Origin: Humulus lupulus
Lineage: Eukaryota; Streptophyta; Magnoliopsida; Rosales; Cannabaceae
Reading direction: 5' to 3'
DNA length: 64,000 nucleotides
Assembly: GCF_963169125.1 (NCBI RefSeq)
Contig: NC_084793.1
Coordinates: 136,254,297 to 136,318,296, forward strand
Notes under the pieces: generated by a model
Databases searched by the model: none
Seen by the model: the letters and a program-made list of their open reading frames with translations, nothing else
What the model was told of the DNA's origin: nothing
Program-made: the position numbers and the translations under genes
Part shown: one piece after another, positions 10,310 to 22,308 of the stretch
Numbering within the stretch: position 1 is the first letter of the stretch
Layout of the letters: every line of letters starts with the position of its first letter

Positions 10310-12994
10310 TTACCTGAATAACTCGGGATACTGATCCTGCATCGCTGACTCAAGCTCCCATGGCCTCCTCGACCCCGCTATTCCTCCATAACACTTTAAC
10401 CAGAGGAATTGTCTTGTTCTGTAGAACCTTATCCTTTCAATCTAAAATCAGAATCGGTCGCTCCTCATAGGACTGATCTCTCTGAAACTATAGACTTAGG
10501 AACCCCGTGAAGACGTACAATCTCCCTCACGTACAACTCTACATATTGATCCACCGTATATGTCGTCCTCACTAGAAGAAAATGAGCTGACTTGGTGTAT
10601 CTGTCCACTATCACCCACACTGAGTCATGAAACCCTACTGTCCTGGGTAAACCTCCCACAAAGTCCATCATAATATCCTCCCATTTCCACTCGGGAATAC
10701 CCAAAGGCTGAAGCAACCCTGATGGTCGTTGATGCTTAGCTTTCACCTGCTGATAGGTTAAACATCTGGCCACGTACTCCACCTATCCTTCTTCATCCTA
10801 GGCCACCAATAAAATATTCGTAGATCCTGATACATCTTCGTGGTACCCGGATGAAGTGAGTACGACGTAGTATGCCATTCATCCAATATCTCACATCTAA
10901 TTCCCACATCAGTCAGAACACAAATCCGATCCTGATATCGAAGCAGACCAACCTCAGAAATCAAATAGTCCTTAGCTGCCCCCGCTAAGACATTCTCTCT
11001 AGCCTCTTGTAATTGAGCATCCACTAGCTGACCTTCCTTAATCTACTATAGTAGGGTCGACTGCAGAGTAATGTTGGCCAACCGGCCCACCACCAACTCT
11101 ATTCTCGCTCTGGCCATCTCATCAGCTAACTCTCTCGATATCTAAGTGGAACTAAACAACTGCCCCGAGCCTCTTTGGCTCAATGCATCCGCCACTACAT
11201 TGGCTTTCCCTGGGTGGTAAAGAATATCACAGTCATAATCCTTTACCAACTCCAGCCAACGCCTCTGTCTCTTATTCAGGTCTTTTTGTGTGAAGAAGTA
11301 CTTCAAACTCTTATGATCGGTGTATATCTTGCACTTCTCCCCATACAGATAATACCTCCAAATCTTCAATGCGAATACCACCGCTGCTAACTCCAAATCA
11401 TGGGTAGGATACCACTGCTCATACTCCTTCAGCTGTCATGACGCATAAGCTATAACCTTCCCATTCTACATCAACACACAGCCTAAACCCAACCTCGACG
11501 CGTTGCAATAAACCACAAACTTTCCTTCCTCTGAAGGAAGACTCAGCACAGGTGCAGTAATAAGTCACCGCTTCAACTCTTGAAAACTATTCTCAAACTT
11601 GTTTGACCAAGCGAACTTCAAAATTTTCCATGTCAATTCTTTCATCGGTGCAGCAATCTTCGAGAACCCTTCCACAAATCGTCTGTAGTAACCTGATAAC
11701 CCGAGGAAACTCCGAACCTTTGAGGCGTTCCCTGGCCTCGACCAACCTCTCACTGCCTCCACCTTAGATGGATCCACCTTAATCCCATCTTCACCAACAA
11801 TATGTCCAAGGAATGTCACTTCTGGTAGCCTAAAATCACATTTCTTAAACTTGGCATTCAACTGGTGCTCTCTTAACCTCTGCAAGACCTATCGAAGATG
11901 TAGCTCGTGCTCTGCCACTGAACTGAGTGCACTAAAATGTCATCGATGATGAAAATGACGAACTGATCCAAAAAGTCCTTGAACACCCTGTTCATTAAGT
12001 CCATGAAGGCTGCTGGGGAGTTGGTCAAACCAAACGACATGACCGAAAACTCATAATGCCCATACCTCGTTCAAAAGGACGTCTTCGGTATATCCTCATC
12101 CTTGATCCTTAGCTGTTGATAACCAGATCGAAGATCAATCTTCGAGAATAACGTTTTTCCCTGCAGCTGATCGAACAAGTCATCGATCCTTGGTAGAGGG
12201 TACTTATTCTTGATGGTAAACTTGTTCAATTCTCTGTAATCCATACACATCCTCAAAGTCCTGTCCTTCTTCTTCACAAACAGAACCAGAGCACCCCATG
12301 GCGAAAAACTAGGTCTGATGAACCTTAAATCTATAAGCTTCTGTAATTGTATCTTCAATTCCTTCAGTTCTGTCGGTGCCATTCTATATGGTGCCCTTGA
12401 CACTGGCTTTGTCCCTGGCGCTAACTCAATAACGAACTGAATCTCCCTGTGCGGCAATAGTCATGGTAAATCCTCAGGGAACACATCCAATAACTCACAA
12501 ACTAATCTGGTCCCCTCCGGCCCTGTTGGAAACCCTCTGGTAGTATCCACCACACTAGCCAAAAAGCCTATACATCCTCCCTGTAATAAGTCTCTGGCTC
12601 TCAACGCTGATATCATGGGTACGCGGGGTCTACATACCGCACCCACGAAAACAAAAGGATCCTCGCCCTCCGACTCAAAGGTCACCATCTTCTTTCTACA
12701 ATCAATAGTAGCTTCATATCTAAATAGCCAATCCATGCCCAAAATCATGTCAAAGTCCTCCATGCCTAGCTCAATCAAGTCTACTGATAACTCCCTACCA
12801 TCAACCATCACTGGCAGTGCTCTAACCCACCTCCTAGAAACTACTAGTTCCCTTGTAGGCAATATAGTCTCGAACCCCGCAGTACAATACTCACTAGGTC
12901 TACACAGTCTATCGATCACCTTACTGGAAACAAATGAATGTGTAGCACCAGAATCAATAAATACAGTAAAAGGAGAGCCAGCGCTAGAAAGCTA
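10310..12994 (-). pseudogene. Pro-pol of element A with integrase deletion
   Basis: Order on the minus strand: aspartic protease with IDSGATHS (near 12945), RT with the FIIDD active-site box near 11950, RNase H ([18 protein letters not shown] region and [11 protein letters not shown]), integrase zinc-finger region and the first catalytic Asp block (MDFVGGLPRT). At about 10470-10490 the integrase core jumps directly from PKSIVSER to the QSYEERP block near the C-terminus. Compared with B, about 690 bp are gone, including the catalytic Glu and GPF/Y-like region. A short chromodomain-like tail remains at 10310-10460. Several stops and frameshifts are also present. Confidence 0.88.
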
Positions 12995-14159
12995 ACCTGT
13001 CACCACCGAGGGACTAGCCTCGGCCTCTGCCTGCGTCAAGGTGAACACTCGAGCTGGAGTCAAGCTGTCCACCTTCCATGCTTCCCCTTTCTTCACTGTT
13101 GGGCAATACTTCTTGAGGTGTCCCACCACCCCATACACATAACAGGCCTTTGCCCGACATTCACCCGGATGGCGTCTTCTGCACACTCCGGATAACTCCT
13201 CCATGTATCACCGCCTCCCTGACAGCACCCTGAGTACCCTAACCTCTCCTATCAAGACCAGCAGTGGTCGATGTGTCAGGGGTCTTCCTCTTCAAATCAC
13301 TGGAGCCTCTGCCCCTACCAGACCTAGAATATGGAGGCACTGCTCTGCGACCCTCCTGTCTTGCAGCATTCTCCCTCTAGATCTTGTTCCCCGCTTCCTC
13401 AGCGGTAAGAGCCTTCTCAATAGCCTGGGCATAAGTCGTCCCCCCAGGTACTGTTGTAATCCTCACATCTCGGGCTATCATAGCATTAAGACCTCTGATA
13501 AATCTGTCCTACTTAGCTAAATCTGTAGGCACAAGATCTGGTGCAAACTTTGCGAGTCTATCGAATTTCAGGGCATATTCTGTAATTGTCATGTTGCCCT
13601 GAATCAACCCCACAAATTCATTCACCTTTGCTACCCTGATGGAAACATTATAATACTTCTAGCTGAACAAATCCTTGAATCCATCCCAACCCAGAGTAGT
13701 AACATCCCTGGTCTATGATGCCACTTCCCACCAAATGCGGGCATCCTCTCTTAGCATATATGTGGCACAAGCCACCCTGTGATGACCCTCTACCCTCATG
13801 AAGTCCAGGATAGCGGTAATCATACTCATCCACTGCTCGGCCTTTAGTGGATTTGGTCCTCCCTTAAAAGTTGGAGGATGCTGTCTCCTGAATCGCTCAT
13901 TAAACGGTTCCCATCTATTCCCAACCTCCACTGGCTGTATAACACGTGCCACTACAGGTGGTACAATGGATGCAGCACTCCCTGACGGAGCCTGCTGTCT
14001 CAGAAGTTGGAACTGCTCATCTTGGCTCTGAAGCCGGGCTTGCATATCTGCCATAATTTGTTGCCAGTTCTCAGGGACTGGTGGAGGGTTCTGGCCCTGG
14101 TCATCATCTTTAGTCTTAGACCTGGTACCGACTAGTCGTGTAGATCATCTAGGATGCAT
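12995..14159 (-). pseudogene. gag of element A
   Basis: Minus-strand capsid/nucleocapsid gene. The first AUG (14159) is followed by an in-frame TGA at codon 5 (14147-14145). The next Met is at 14054. A central block with FNERFRRQHPPTFKGGPNPL and IWWEV is typical of chromovirus capsid. The zinc knuckle reads CYVYGVVGHLKKYC, so the second Cys of CCHC is replaced by Tyr. The gene continues in the same frame into protease after a TAG at 12992-12994. Frame breaks occur near 13200-13700. Confidence 0.85.
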
Positions 14160-14533
14160 AACTATCCAAGTTAATCTGCAATCAACGAGTCGACAACCAA
14201 ACTATGATGACAGGATAATAATCCTTCCATAATCCACCATTGGAACACAACAAATCACAAGCAATCAAGATATAACACTTTATCCAAATATTCATTCACA
14301 TACAACAACAATGCTAATAAGCACGCCTCAATATCATCACACATCAGTCAAGGGCCAGGCTCTATCAGTATCTCATGCTCCTTATTAATCAAACAGATAA
14401 CAACAATCATGGTTCTTTCCAATCATTTAAGCATATAAACATGTATACACAATTACCAAAACCTGAGTCGAGCTTGTCTTTAGCGGCGAATGCACTTGTC
14501 CAGCAAGTCTTCAGGAACCCTTAAACCTAGGAC
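14160..14533. other. Leader of element A
   Basis: An untranslated stretch between primer-binding site and gag; AT-rich, with no coding frame or clear repeat seen. Confidence 0.5.
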
Positions 14534-14545
14534 GCTCTGATACCA
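14534..14545 (-). other. Primer-binding site of element A
   Basis: Minus strand TGGTATCAGAGC, the standard complement of the 3' end of plant initiator methionine tRNA, which primes minus-strand synthesis. It overlaps the ACCAA target duplication of element B, which separates it from A's own 5' LTR. Confidence 0.9.
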
Positions 14546-15744
14546 ATGTAATGACTCAACTATCTATGAAACTTAGGTCATTAAACCTACTAGACATAAC
14601 TACAACTTTTAAGAAACATACATAAGAAAATTCATAACTTTATTGAAAACTTTAAAAATAATAATTGTAATACATAAATGAGCTCATTGTTTTAAAATAA
14701 AATATAACTTTAAACAAAATTGTTTACACAGCTAAATGCGGAAAAATACATAAAAACGTAATTTAAAGAGACTGAAACAAAACGTTGTCACGAATCGACA
14801 CACAACCCATCCACTCCATTCACATCCATACACACACCAACCTTCCAAGAATCCTTCAACCTTTGCATCTATTTTCCTGCATCACACTAAAAGAAAAGGA
14901 GTGAGCCTAATGCCCAGCAAGGAAAACTACTAACAACATAAAACATGTACATAAAATTATAATATAACATATACTATAAACATATCATACATATACTATA
15001 AACATATCATAACATATACTATAAACATATGACTATAAAAACGTATACCATATAAGACTATACTAATAATGGCCATTATAACATGTGATAAACCATCTAC
15101 GTCCCCTGTCTAATATTTGAGGTAGGTTAGATCACATGTAGTGTATGATAATCCATCAACGTCCCCTGTCTAATATTTAAGGTATGGTAAATCATAACAT
15201 AACATATTAAAACATACACTTATCATAACATATTATACATAACATAACATAAAAGCATAACATATCATACAAACATACAAGATCTAGCCTATTTTCCTTA
15301 CAAAAACCGGGATATGAGAACAAATTCGGGACGTGGAACACTCCTAAAACCAGCAATAGAATAGTGAGTATTTCTAAAGGAAAGAGATAAAAAGAATATA
15401 ACTAAACCACCAAGAGAAAACTTACCGAAAAGACACCTTAAGTTCAAAGAACTTAAAAATCTAACCACAAAACCATAACAAAAGTTAGAACCTGAATAAA
15501 ACTAAAGAAACTAAGAAATCAAACAGAATTGAACTTAAGAATAAGGGTACCTTTGTTGACCTTATGGATTGGCCTAACTCCAATACCGAAATACTCTAAT
15601 CCTCACTTCCCAAGTGTTTGATAAAGCTTAAGAATGATAAAGCTTTTTCTTTCCCAACCCAAGTGTATCACTCTTATGGTCTCACTAGCACCTTGGAGTC
15701 TGATCACAACTGAAGAGTAAGTGAAAGGGCTGGGTACTAGGTCC

Positions 15745-15752
15745 TATTTATA
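15745..15752 (-). promoter_or_regulatory. LTR TATA box, element B (3' LTR)
   Basis: Minus-strand TATAAATA within CCTCTATAAATAGGACC. The equivalent in the 5' LTR at 23509-23516 would start the genomic RNA. Confidence 0.6.
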
Positions 15753-15928
15753 GAGGTAAGGAGTGAAACTAACCCCATTTTGATTTGAATAAAAATAATG
15801 AATTTAATTGAAGATAAATTGAATATTCGTCAATCAGAGGCTGAAGACTCGGTTAAAACTAATAGAGGTAGGTCTAAGGAGTCAAAGGTGGTTTTTAAAA
15901 AATAAAAAAATAAAAAAAAGTTAAATAG

Positions 15929-16068
15929 GGTGATATATCGCCCCTATGTGGCGATATATCAGCTGGGCCCTAATCCCGAGCCTCCGTTCGTACAATTGTG
16001 CAACGTCAACGTGTTTTTTGTAATTATCGTCAAGCAATATATTGGCTCTAATATTGCGATATATCGGC
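15929..16068. repeat. GCGATATATCGC palindrome cluster, LTR B
   Basis: Four GATATATC-type sites (near 15931, 15951, 16034 and 16056), most in the context GCGATATATCGC/GG. They lie 180-320 bp upstream of the minus-strand TATA box, i.e. in U3. The cluster is repeated at 23687-23826 in the 5' LTR. Confidence 0.8.
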
Positions 16069-16484
16069 ATACGTGATTATTTTAAATGCGTAATTGCACT
16101 TTTTTAGCATAATTAAGGTTGGATAACTACTTTGAATGAGTCAAAGTACGACCCTAACAGTTTCTGGTGAAGACTAAGTCTTATATTCCCTTATTTTATC
16201 ATTAAAATAATACTTCCTCAATAATCATGCTTATGACAAGTGTCATAATCCTATTGGCTCTATCTAAACCTTAGGTTATAATAATTATCATATATATATA
16301 ACCAGCAATATTAATCAAACCTTATGTTAAAATTAATATTCTTAAACTATAGGTTAAACTTATAAAATCCATAATTATTGCTAGGAGTTTCCAACTAAGT
16401 CTCGGTTTGAACCAAAATCCATGAAATCTAAATACTACAACTACTACAAGCTAGGCAACTAAGTAAGCATTATGGGACTCTACA

Positions 16485-16521
16485 TTTCTCCCCTACTACA
16501 AAGAATTTCGTCCTCGAAATT
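16485..16521 (-). promoter_or_regulatory. Polypurine tract and hairpin, element B
   Basis: Minus strand GTAGTAGGGGAGAAA directly precedes the LTR. The perfect hairpin AATTTCG-TCCT-CGAAATT (16504-16521) lies between it and the pol stop codon; one base overlaps the stop. Confidence 0.85.
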
Positions 16522-18730
16522 TACTTACCAAACAATTCTGGATGCCGAACTTGCATGTCCTCCTCCAACTCCCACGTTGCCTCCCGTTCATAACTATTTC
16601 TCCATAGGACCTTGACTATCGGAATACTCTTAGACCATAATTCTTTCATCCCTCTATCCAGAATTCTAACCGGTTGTTCCTCGTAACTCAAGTCTTTCTG
16701 GACTGCTATCGTATCATACTTGAGGACGTGAGATGGGTCTGACACATATCTACGCATCATTGAGATGTGGAACACATTGTGACTATCTACTAGAGCTGGT
16801 GGTAGGGGTAATCTATATGCAACTACTCCCACTTTGTCCAGTATCTCAAAAGGACCTATAAACTTGGGACTAAGCTTGCCTTTCTTCCCGAACTGCTTCA
16901 CACCTTTCATAGGAGATATTCTTAAAAAAACTTGATCTCCGACTTTGAATTCCACATCACGCCACTTGGCATCTGCATAACTTTTCTGACGACTCTGAGC
17001 AGCAAGCATATGCTTTCTAATCAGCGCTAATGCATCTTGAGCTTCTCTAACAACTTTGGGTCCAAGTAGTTGCCTTTCTCCTACCTCATCCCAATGTAGC
17101 GGTGATCGACACCTCCTTCCATAAAGTAGCTCGTAAGGTGCCATCCCGATCGTTGACTGGTAGTTATTGTTGTAGGAGAACTCTATCAGTGTCAAATACT
17201 TACTCCATGATCCTCCAAAATCAAGTACACAAGCCCGCAACATATCTTCTAAAATCTGTATGGTACTCTCGGACCGACCGTCTATCTGAGGATGAAAAGT
17301 CGTACTATGGCTTGACTTGGTGCCCATAGCTTGTTGCATGCTTCTTCAAAATCTCGATGTAAACACCGATCCTCTATCAGACACTATTATCTTGGGGATT
17401 CCATGCAATCTTACTATCTCTTGAACATAAATATCTGCGTATTGCTCAGCCGTGTATGAAGTCTTGATAGGTCGAAAGTGAGCTGATTTGGTTAATCTAT
17501 CTATTACTACCCAAGCCGAGTTGTGTTGCTTATTCGTTCGAGGCAAACCTGTCACGAAATCCATTGCTATGTCATCCCATTTCCATCCTGGAATGCTGAG
17601 TGGTTGCAATAAACCTACAGGCCGCTGATGTTCTGCTTTCACTTGCTGGCACACAAACATTTAGACACGTACTCCGCTATATCTTTCTTCATTCCTGGCC
17701 ACCAATACATTGCCTTGATGTCATGAGTCATCTTGGTCAACCCTGGGTGAACTGAGTATGGGGTATTGTGTGCTTCTTCTAAAATCTTCACCTTAATCCC
17801 TTGATCGTTTGGTACGCATACCCGATCCTTATATCTTAATAACCCTCGACTTGATATTGAGAAATCTGTGGCCTTCCCTTCTCTAACTGCATCCATATGT
17901 GTTACTAACCTGTCATCAAGCACTTGCCGATTCCGTATATCTTCTAACAGACTTGACTGAATGGACAAGTTAGCCAGTTTACCAATGACTACTTCTATTC
18001 CAGCATTGATCAGCTCCTGCTGTAACAGCTTTTCAATTCCAGTTAATGCTGCTAGATTTCCATAATTCTTCCTACTTAGCGCATCACCAACTACGTTTGC
18101 CTTTCCTGGGTGGTATAAAATTTCACAATCATAATCTTTCACTAGCTCTAACCACCTACGCTGCCTCATGTTGAGCTCCTTCTGAGTGAAGAAATATTTT
18201 AGGCTTTTTTTGGTCCTTATAAATCTTACACCGTTCTCCATAAAGATAATGGCGCCAGATTTTTAACGCAAAAACCATCGCTGCCAACTCCATATCGTGA
18301 GTTGGATAGCGTTGCTCGTAATCCTTCAACTGCCTTGAGGCATAGGCTATCACTTTGTCATTCTGCATCAACACACAACCCAACCCTTGCTTGGATGCAT
18401 CACAGTAGACTACAAACTTATCGCTGGGTGTCGGTACACAAAGTACTGGTTCTGAGCATAGCTTATCCTTAAGAAACTGGAAACTCTCTTCACACTTATC
18501 ATTCCAGTTGAACCTCTGCTGCTTCTGAGTCAGGTTGGTGAGTAGAGTGGCTATCTTAGAAAAGCCTTCTACGAACCTCCGATAATAGCCTGCTAATCCC
18601 AGAAAACTTCTTACTTCTGACGCATTCTTTGGTCTTGGCCAATCCTTCACAACCTCTACTTTAGATGGGTCTACAACAGTTCCATCCTTAGATACTATGT
18701 GGCCGAGAAATGCTACTTGTGAAAGCCAAA
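16521..18730 (-). pseudogene. RNase H and integrase of element B
   Basis: From right to left: end of RT thumb ([19 protein letters not shown]), RNase H with [18 protein letters not shown], the integrase HHCC region ([14 protein letters not shown]...YWWPGM), catalytic blocks MDFVTGLPRT, SDRGSVFTS and HPQIDGRSESTIQILEDMLRA (D, D, E all present), and a GPFEILDKVG region. It ends in a chromodomain-like tail with VLWRNSYEREATWELEEDM. Breaks: a TAA near 18733, a frameshift in a run of seven A near 18207, a frameshift near 17655, and TGA replacing a Trp codon near 17345. Integrase inserts the cDNA; chromodomain tails of this clade bias insertion towards heterochromatin. Confidence 0.92.
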
Positions 18731-18731
18731 A

Positions 18732-19973
18732 TTAGCACTTCTTGAACTTGGCGTAAAGCTGATGCTCCTTCAGTCGCAGCAAGATCAACCTTAAATGTTT
18801 CTCGTGCTCGACTTCATCCTTTGAATACACCAAGATATCGTCAATGAATACTACGATGAATTTATCCAAATAGTCCTTAAAGACCCTATTCATTAAATCC
18901 ATAAACGTGGCTGAAGCATTGGTAAGACCGAAAGACATGACTAGAAACTCATAATGCCCATAACGAGTTCTAAAGGCTGTCTTAGGAATGTCTTCTTCCC
19001 GTACCTTGAGCTGATGATACCCGGACCGTAAGTCAATCTTTGAAAACACGGTCACTCCTTGGAATTGATCAAACAAATCGTTAATCCGCGATAGTGGGTA
19101 CTTGTTCTTAATCGTCACCTTATTCAGCTCGCGGTAATCTATGCACATCCGCATACTCCCGTCCTTCTTCTTCACAAACAGAACCGGTGCTCCCCATGGA
19201 AAATGGCTTGGTCTAATGAAACCAAAGTCTAATAGTTCTTGTAGTTGCGTCTTTAACTCCTTGAGTTCCGTAGGTGCCATTAGATATGGTGCCTTGGAGA
19301 TAGGCTCGGTGCCCGGTACTAGCTCGATTGTGAAGTCAATTTCCCGAGTCGGCGGCAATCCTGGCAAGTCGTCAGGATATACCTCTAGAAATTCCTTTAC
19401 AATATGCACATCTCCGACCTTTAGTGGTGTTTCCTTTACCACATCCGTAACGCTAGCTAAGAATGCTTGACATCCTTTTTCTATCATCTTCTGAGCTTTA
19501 AGTGACGAAATAAGCGGTGTGCGTAGACCTGAAACCTTTCCCATAAAGCATAGTCTCTGACCGTCAGGAGTTTCGAACATTACTTTCTTACGTGTGCAGT
19601 CGATGGTTGCACCATGTCTTGCTAGCCAGTCCATTCCTAGTATAACGTCGAAGTCTTTAATCTCCAGTTCTATCAGGTCTCCTTCTAATCCTACGTCCTC
19701 TATCTTGATCGGTACGCCTCGTACTATCCGTGATGATAGGACTACTTCACCCGAAGGTAATTCTGTTACAAACCTAGTTCTAAATTTTTCACAAGGTTTG
19801 TCTAATTTCTCTATCATTCCTAACGAGATATACGAATGAGTGGCTCCTGAATCAAATAATACATAACATATATTATGGAGAATAGAAACCTGACCTATAA
19901 CTACTTTATTGCTAGCGTCAGCTTTTCCTTGGGTGAGAGCAAAAACCTTGGTAGGAACCATCTTATCATCCTT
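18732..19973 (-). pseudogene. Protease and reverse transcriptase of element B
   Basis: An uninterrupted frame of just over 400 codons. Protease has [11 protein letters not shown] (the DSGA form usual in plant chromoviruses) and the flap-side [14 protein letters not shown] follows with [42 protein letters not shown] and the active site FIDDILVYS. The frame ends at a TAA just after YAKFKKC where related copies continue. It is in the same frame as gag, separated by TAA at 19974-19976, so gag-pol is one frame with a nonsense or readthrough codon. Confidence 0.93.
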
Positions 19974-21158
19974 TTACCCCTCTGACTTGAGCTGGGGACA
20001 GTCTTTCTTCCGGTGTCCTTCCTGACCATAGTTGTAGCATCCCTTGGTGATTGCGTGGCACTCACCAGGATGTTTCTTTTGGTACTTAACACATTGCGGG
20101 TACTCTACATAACCTGACCTATTTCCTCCATTGTTCGTCCGTGCCCTTTTATCGTTGTCAGACTGCTTGTTGTCAGGATGCCTTCTTTTCTGACCATTAT
20201 TGTTGTTGGACTGCTGGTTTTTGTTGTTGTGGTTGTTCCGACCATTCTGAGGTTGATTTGACTGCTTAGGCTCAGGCTTACTGGCCTCCTCTTTACTAAC
20301 ATTTGCCTGAAGCCTTTCCACTTCTATTGTCGTTTCTATAACATCGGCATAAGTAGTATTCCCCAGGTTTGCTAGCTTAACCCCTAGCTCGATCTTTGGT
20401 CGAAGTCCTCTAACGAACTTGTTCACCCTCAGAAAATCAGTTGGAACCATCTTAGATGCCAACTTAGCTAATCGGTCGAACTTCCGAGCATACTCTGCTA
20501 CCGTCAAGTTGCCTTGCTTTAAACTAGCGAACTCCTCGACCCTTGAAGCAATGACAGCTGAATTGTAGTACTTTTTGTGGAACAACTCCAAAAATCTGGT
20601 CCAAGTCATGGTGGCGACATCGTGAGTCTGCTGTACTAGGTCCCACCATATTCTTGCATCCTTCTTGAGCAGAGACGAAATGCAAGATATGCGGTCCGCG
20701 TTGTCGAGATTCATATGTGCTAGGATTGGCTCCACAATTCTGAGCCACTCTTCTGCCTCGAAGGGGTCGGTTGTCCCTTCAAAATTTGGAGCGTGTTGCT
20801 TATGAAACCGCTCATAGATAGGCTCCATATGTTGAGCTAGGTATGGCGCATAGTTCGCCATTGGCCATCCCCCATATGGACCAACTTGATGGGGTGTTGG
20901 AGCCATTTGCTGAGGCTGTGGTTGTGGTGGAGGCGCAGGCTGAGGCTGAGGCTGCTGCCGCTGTTGCTGCAATAATTCCTCAACTTGCTGTCGTAGTTTG
21001 GCAACTTCCGCAGTGTTTTCAACTAGCGGCGGCAGTGGCGGTGCATTCCGGTTGGCATTTGGACGCCTTCCCCTTCTGCGAACTGGAGGGACTTCATTGC
21101 TCTCAGGAGTGGTGTTGGGGACATTTCCATTGGTGCGAGCAGATCTTCAGAGCGACAT
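19974..21158 (-). pseudogene. gag of element B
   Basis: Minus strand. The AUG at 21158 is followed by TGA at codon 4 (21149-21147). The frame is then open to 19974 and includes a basic N-terminal stretch, a Gln/Pro-rich segment, capsid (YERFHKQHAPNFEGTTDPFEAEEW, IWWDLVQQ, FLELFHKKYYNSAV), a basic Asn-rich linker and a zinc knuckle CYNYGQEGHRKKDC (second Cys replaced by Tyr, as in A). It forms the virus-like particle and binds RNA. If translation starts downstream of the TGA, the first Met is near 20972 only with a non-AUG start, otherwise further in. Confidence 0.9.
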
Positions 21159-22294
21159 CTTCAGTAGAGTTCTAACAGTTGAGAAAAACATGATAGAACT
21201 TACCTTAATAGGCTCTAAGGCAAAAACTTAATCTAAGCAAACATAACTCGGACCTATTAATTATGACTTCTTATGAAAAGAATTATATAAGCCTTCTTTA
21301 TAATTAGGGTGTGTTTCTAAACTTAGAAAAATCAGCCATCTTCATTATTTTCTACGTGTGTTTCTAATTATCCTATATGACTTATTTCTCAGGCTCGAAA
21401 CTCATCGTTGTTCCAAAGTTAACCATACTGAGGGAGGGCTGGGATCAGTAAAATCGTTCCAACTACTATGGCCCCCTATCTCTCAATATAGAGAACCCAG
21501 TTCATTGATTAGTATCCACCCTCACCGAACTTAGTCATTATTTATTAAATTTATTATTTATTATGATTGCAAAAATAAAATCAAACTCATATATGTCATC
21601 AAAATAACAATAATATTAATTTGGAAAAACAGTTTTCACTAAGTATAATCATAAAAGCAAAATAATAAATAAAATAAATAAAGAAATAAACTAATCTATT
21701 CTAAAAATCGGGATCTTCTACATCAGATCCTTCATCTAACATATCATCATCTATCTCTTCATAATCATCATTTTTAAGAGCCTCAAAAATTCCTCTTGGA
21801 AGATTTGTAAAGATTCTATTCTTTTGTTCTTGTGTGAATTGGCATTCCATCTTAGAGGTAAACCTAATTATGAGAAAATAATATCTCATAGCCGGTGGTA
21901 CTTCATCCTCAACATCTATTGTCTCCCATATTTCTTCCAAAGCAGCAATTACAACAGGAAAATCTCTAAAAAGTCTAATTACTAAAATATATTGCTCCGT
22001 AGCTCTCATCATTATTTGCTTAGTTGTTTGGAGATGAACTATTTGATTATGGAATAAAAGAAATCTCCGAGTGATTCTCTCCAATATTCCTTGGTATTTC
22101 TTGGTTCTCTAATCCTTTAATGGCTCGGATATGGTTATATGATAAAGCTCCATCCATATCTTAATTGAAATCATAAGACTAAAATGTTAGCTATAACACA
22201 TAAACATAATAACTAAAACATAAATACTTACATTGGCGGCTAGATTCAGAGCTTGAGCGTGTGTATCAAGGAGAATTTCATGTAGATGAACCGT
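21159..22294. other. Long leader of element B
   Basis: About 1.1 kb between primer-binding site and gag, roughly 700 bp longer than the leaders of A and D. Apart from the ORF at 21701-22084 it is AT-rich with no repeats identified. Confidence 0.6.
21701..22084 (-). CDS. Unknown 127-aa acidic-tailed ORF in leader of B
   Basis: A minus-strand ORF in sense orientation with gag, between the primer-binding site and gag. The product starts MERITRRFLLFHNQ, has hydrophobic helical stretches in the middle and ends in a very acidic tail (YEEIDDDMLDEGSDVEDPDF). I do not recognise a family. It is not present in A or D. It could be a captured host exon, a lineage-specific extra gene, or a chance ORF. Its intact state, in an element otherwise carrying stops, is mildly in favour of recent capture or function. 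Confidence 0.4.
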   Translation of the reverse strand: MERITRRFLLFHNQIVHLQTTKQIMMRATEQYILVIRLFRDFPVVIAALEEIWETIDVEDEVPPAMRYYFLIIRFTSKMECQFTQEQKNRIFTNLPRGIFEALKNDDYEEIDDDMLDEGSDVEDPDF

Positions 22295-22306
22295 TGCTCT
22301 GATACC
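22295..22306 (-). other. Primer-binding site of element B
   Basis: Minus strand TGGTATCAGAGC two bases from the 5' LTR, complementary to the 3' end of plant initiator methionine tRNA. Confidence 0.92.
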
Positions 22307-22308
22307 AA

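Larger units (their letters stand above)
14547..16484 (-). repeat. 3' LTR of element B
   Basis: 1,938 bp, TGTAGAGTCCC...GTCATTACA on the minus strand. It has a minus-strand TATA box at 15745-15752 and GATATATC palindromes at 15929-16068. There is a roughly 75-bp duplicated block at 15084-15195 (ACGTCCCCTGTCTAATATTT twice) and short CATATACTATAAA repeats at 14980-15040. By eye it matches the 5' LTR closely. Confidence 0.95.

Noticed and set aside
12615..13520. Plus-strand ORFs across element A gag and protease
   Set aside because: Antisense shadows of minus-strand coding sequence with DSGATHS and zinc-knuckle motifs.
14534..14545. Fragment of a tRNA gene
   Set aside because: Only 12 bases complementary to a tRNA 3' end, located at the LTR boundary: a primer-binding site.
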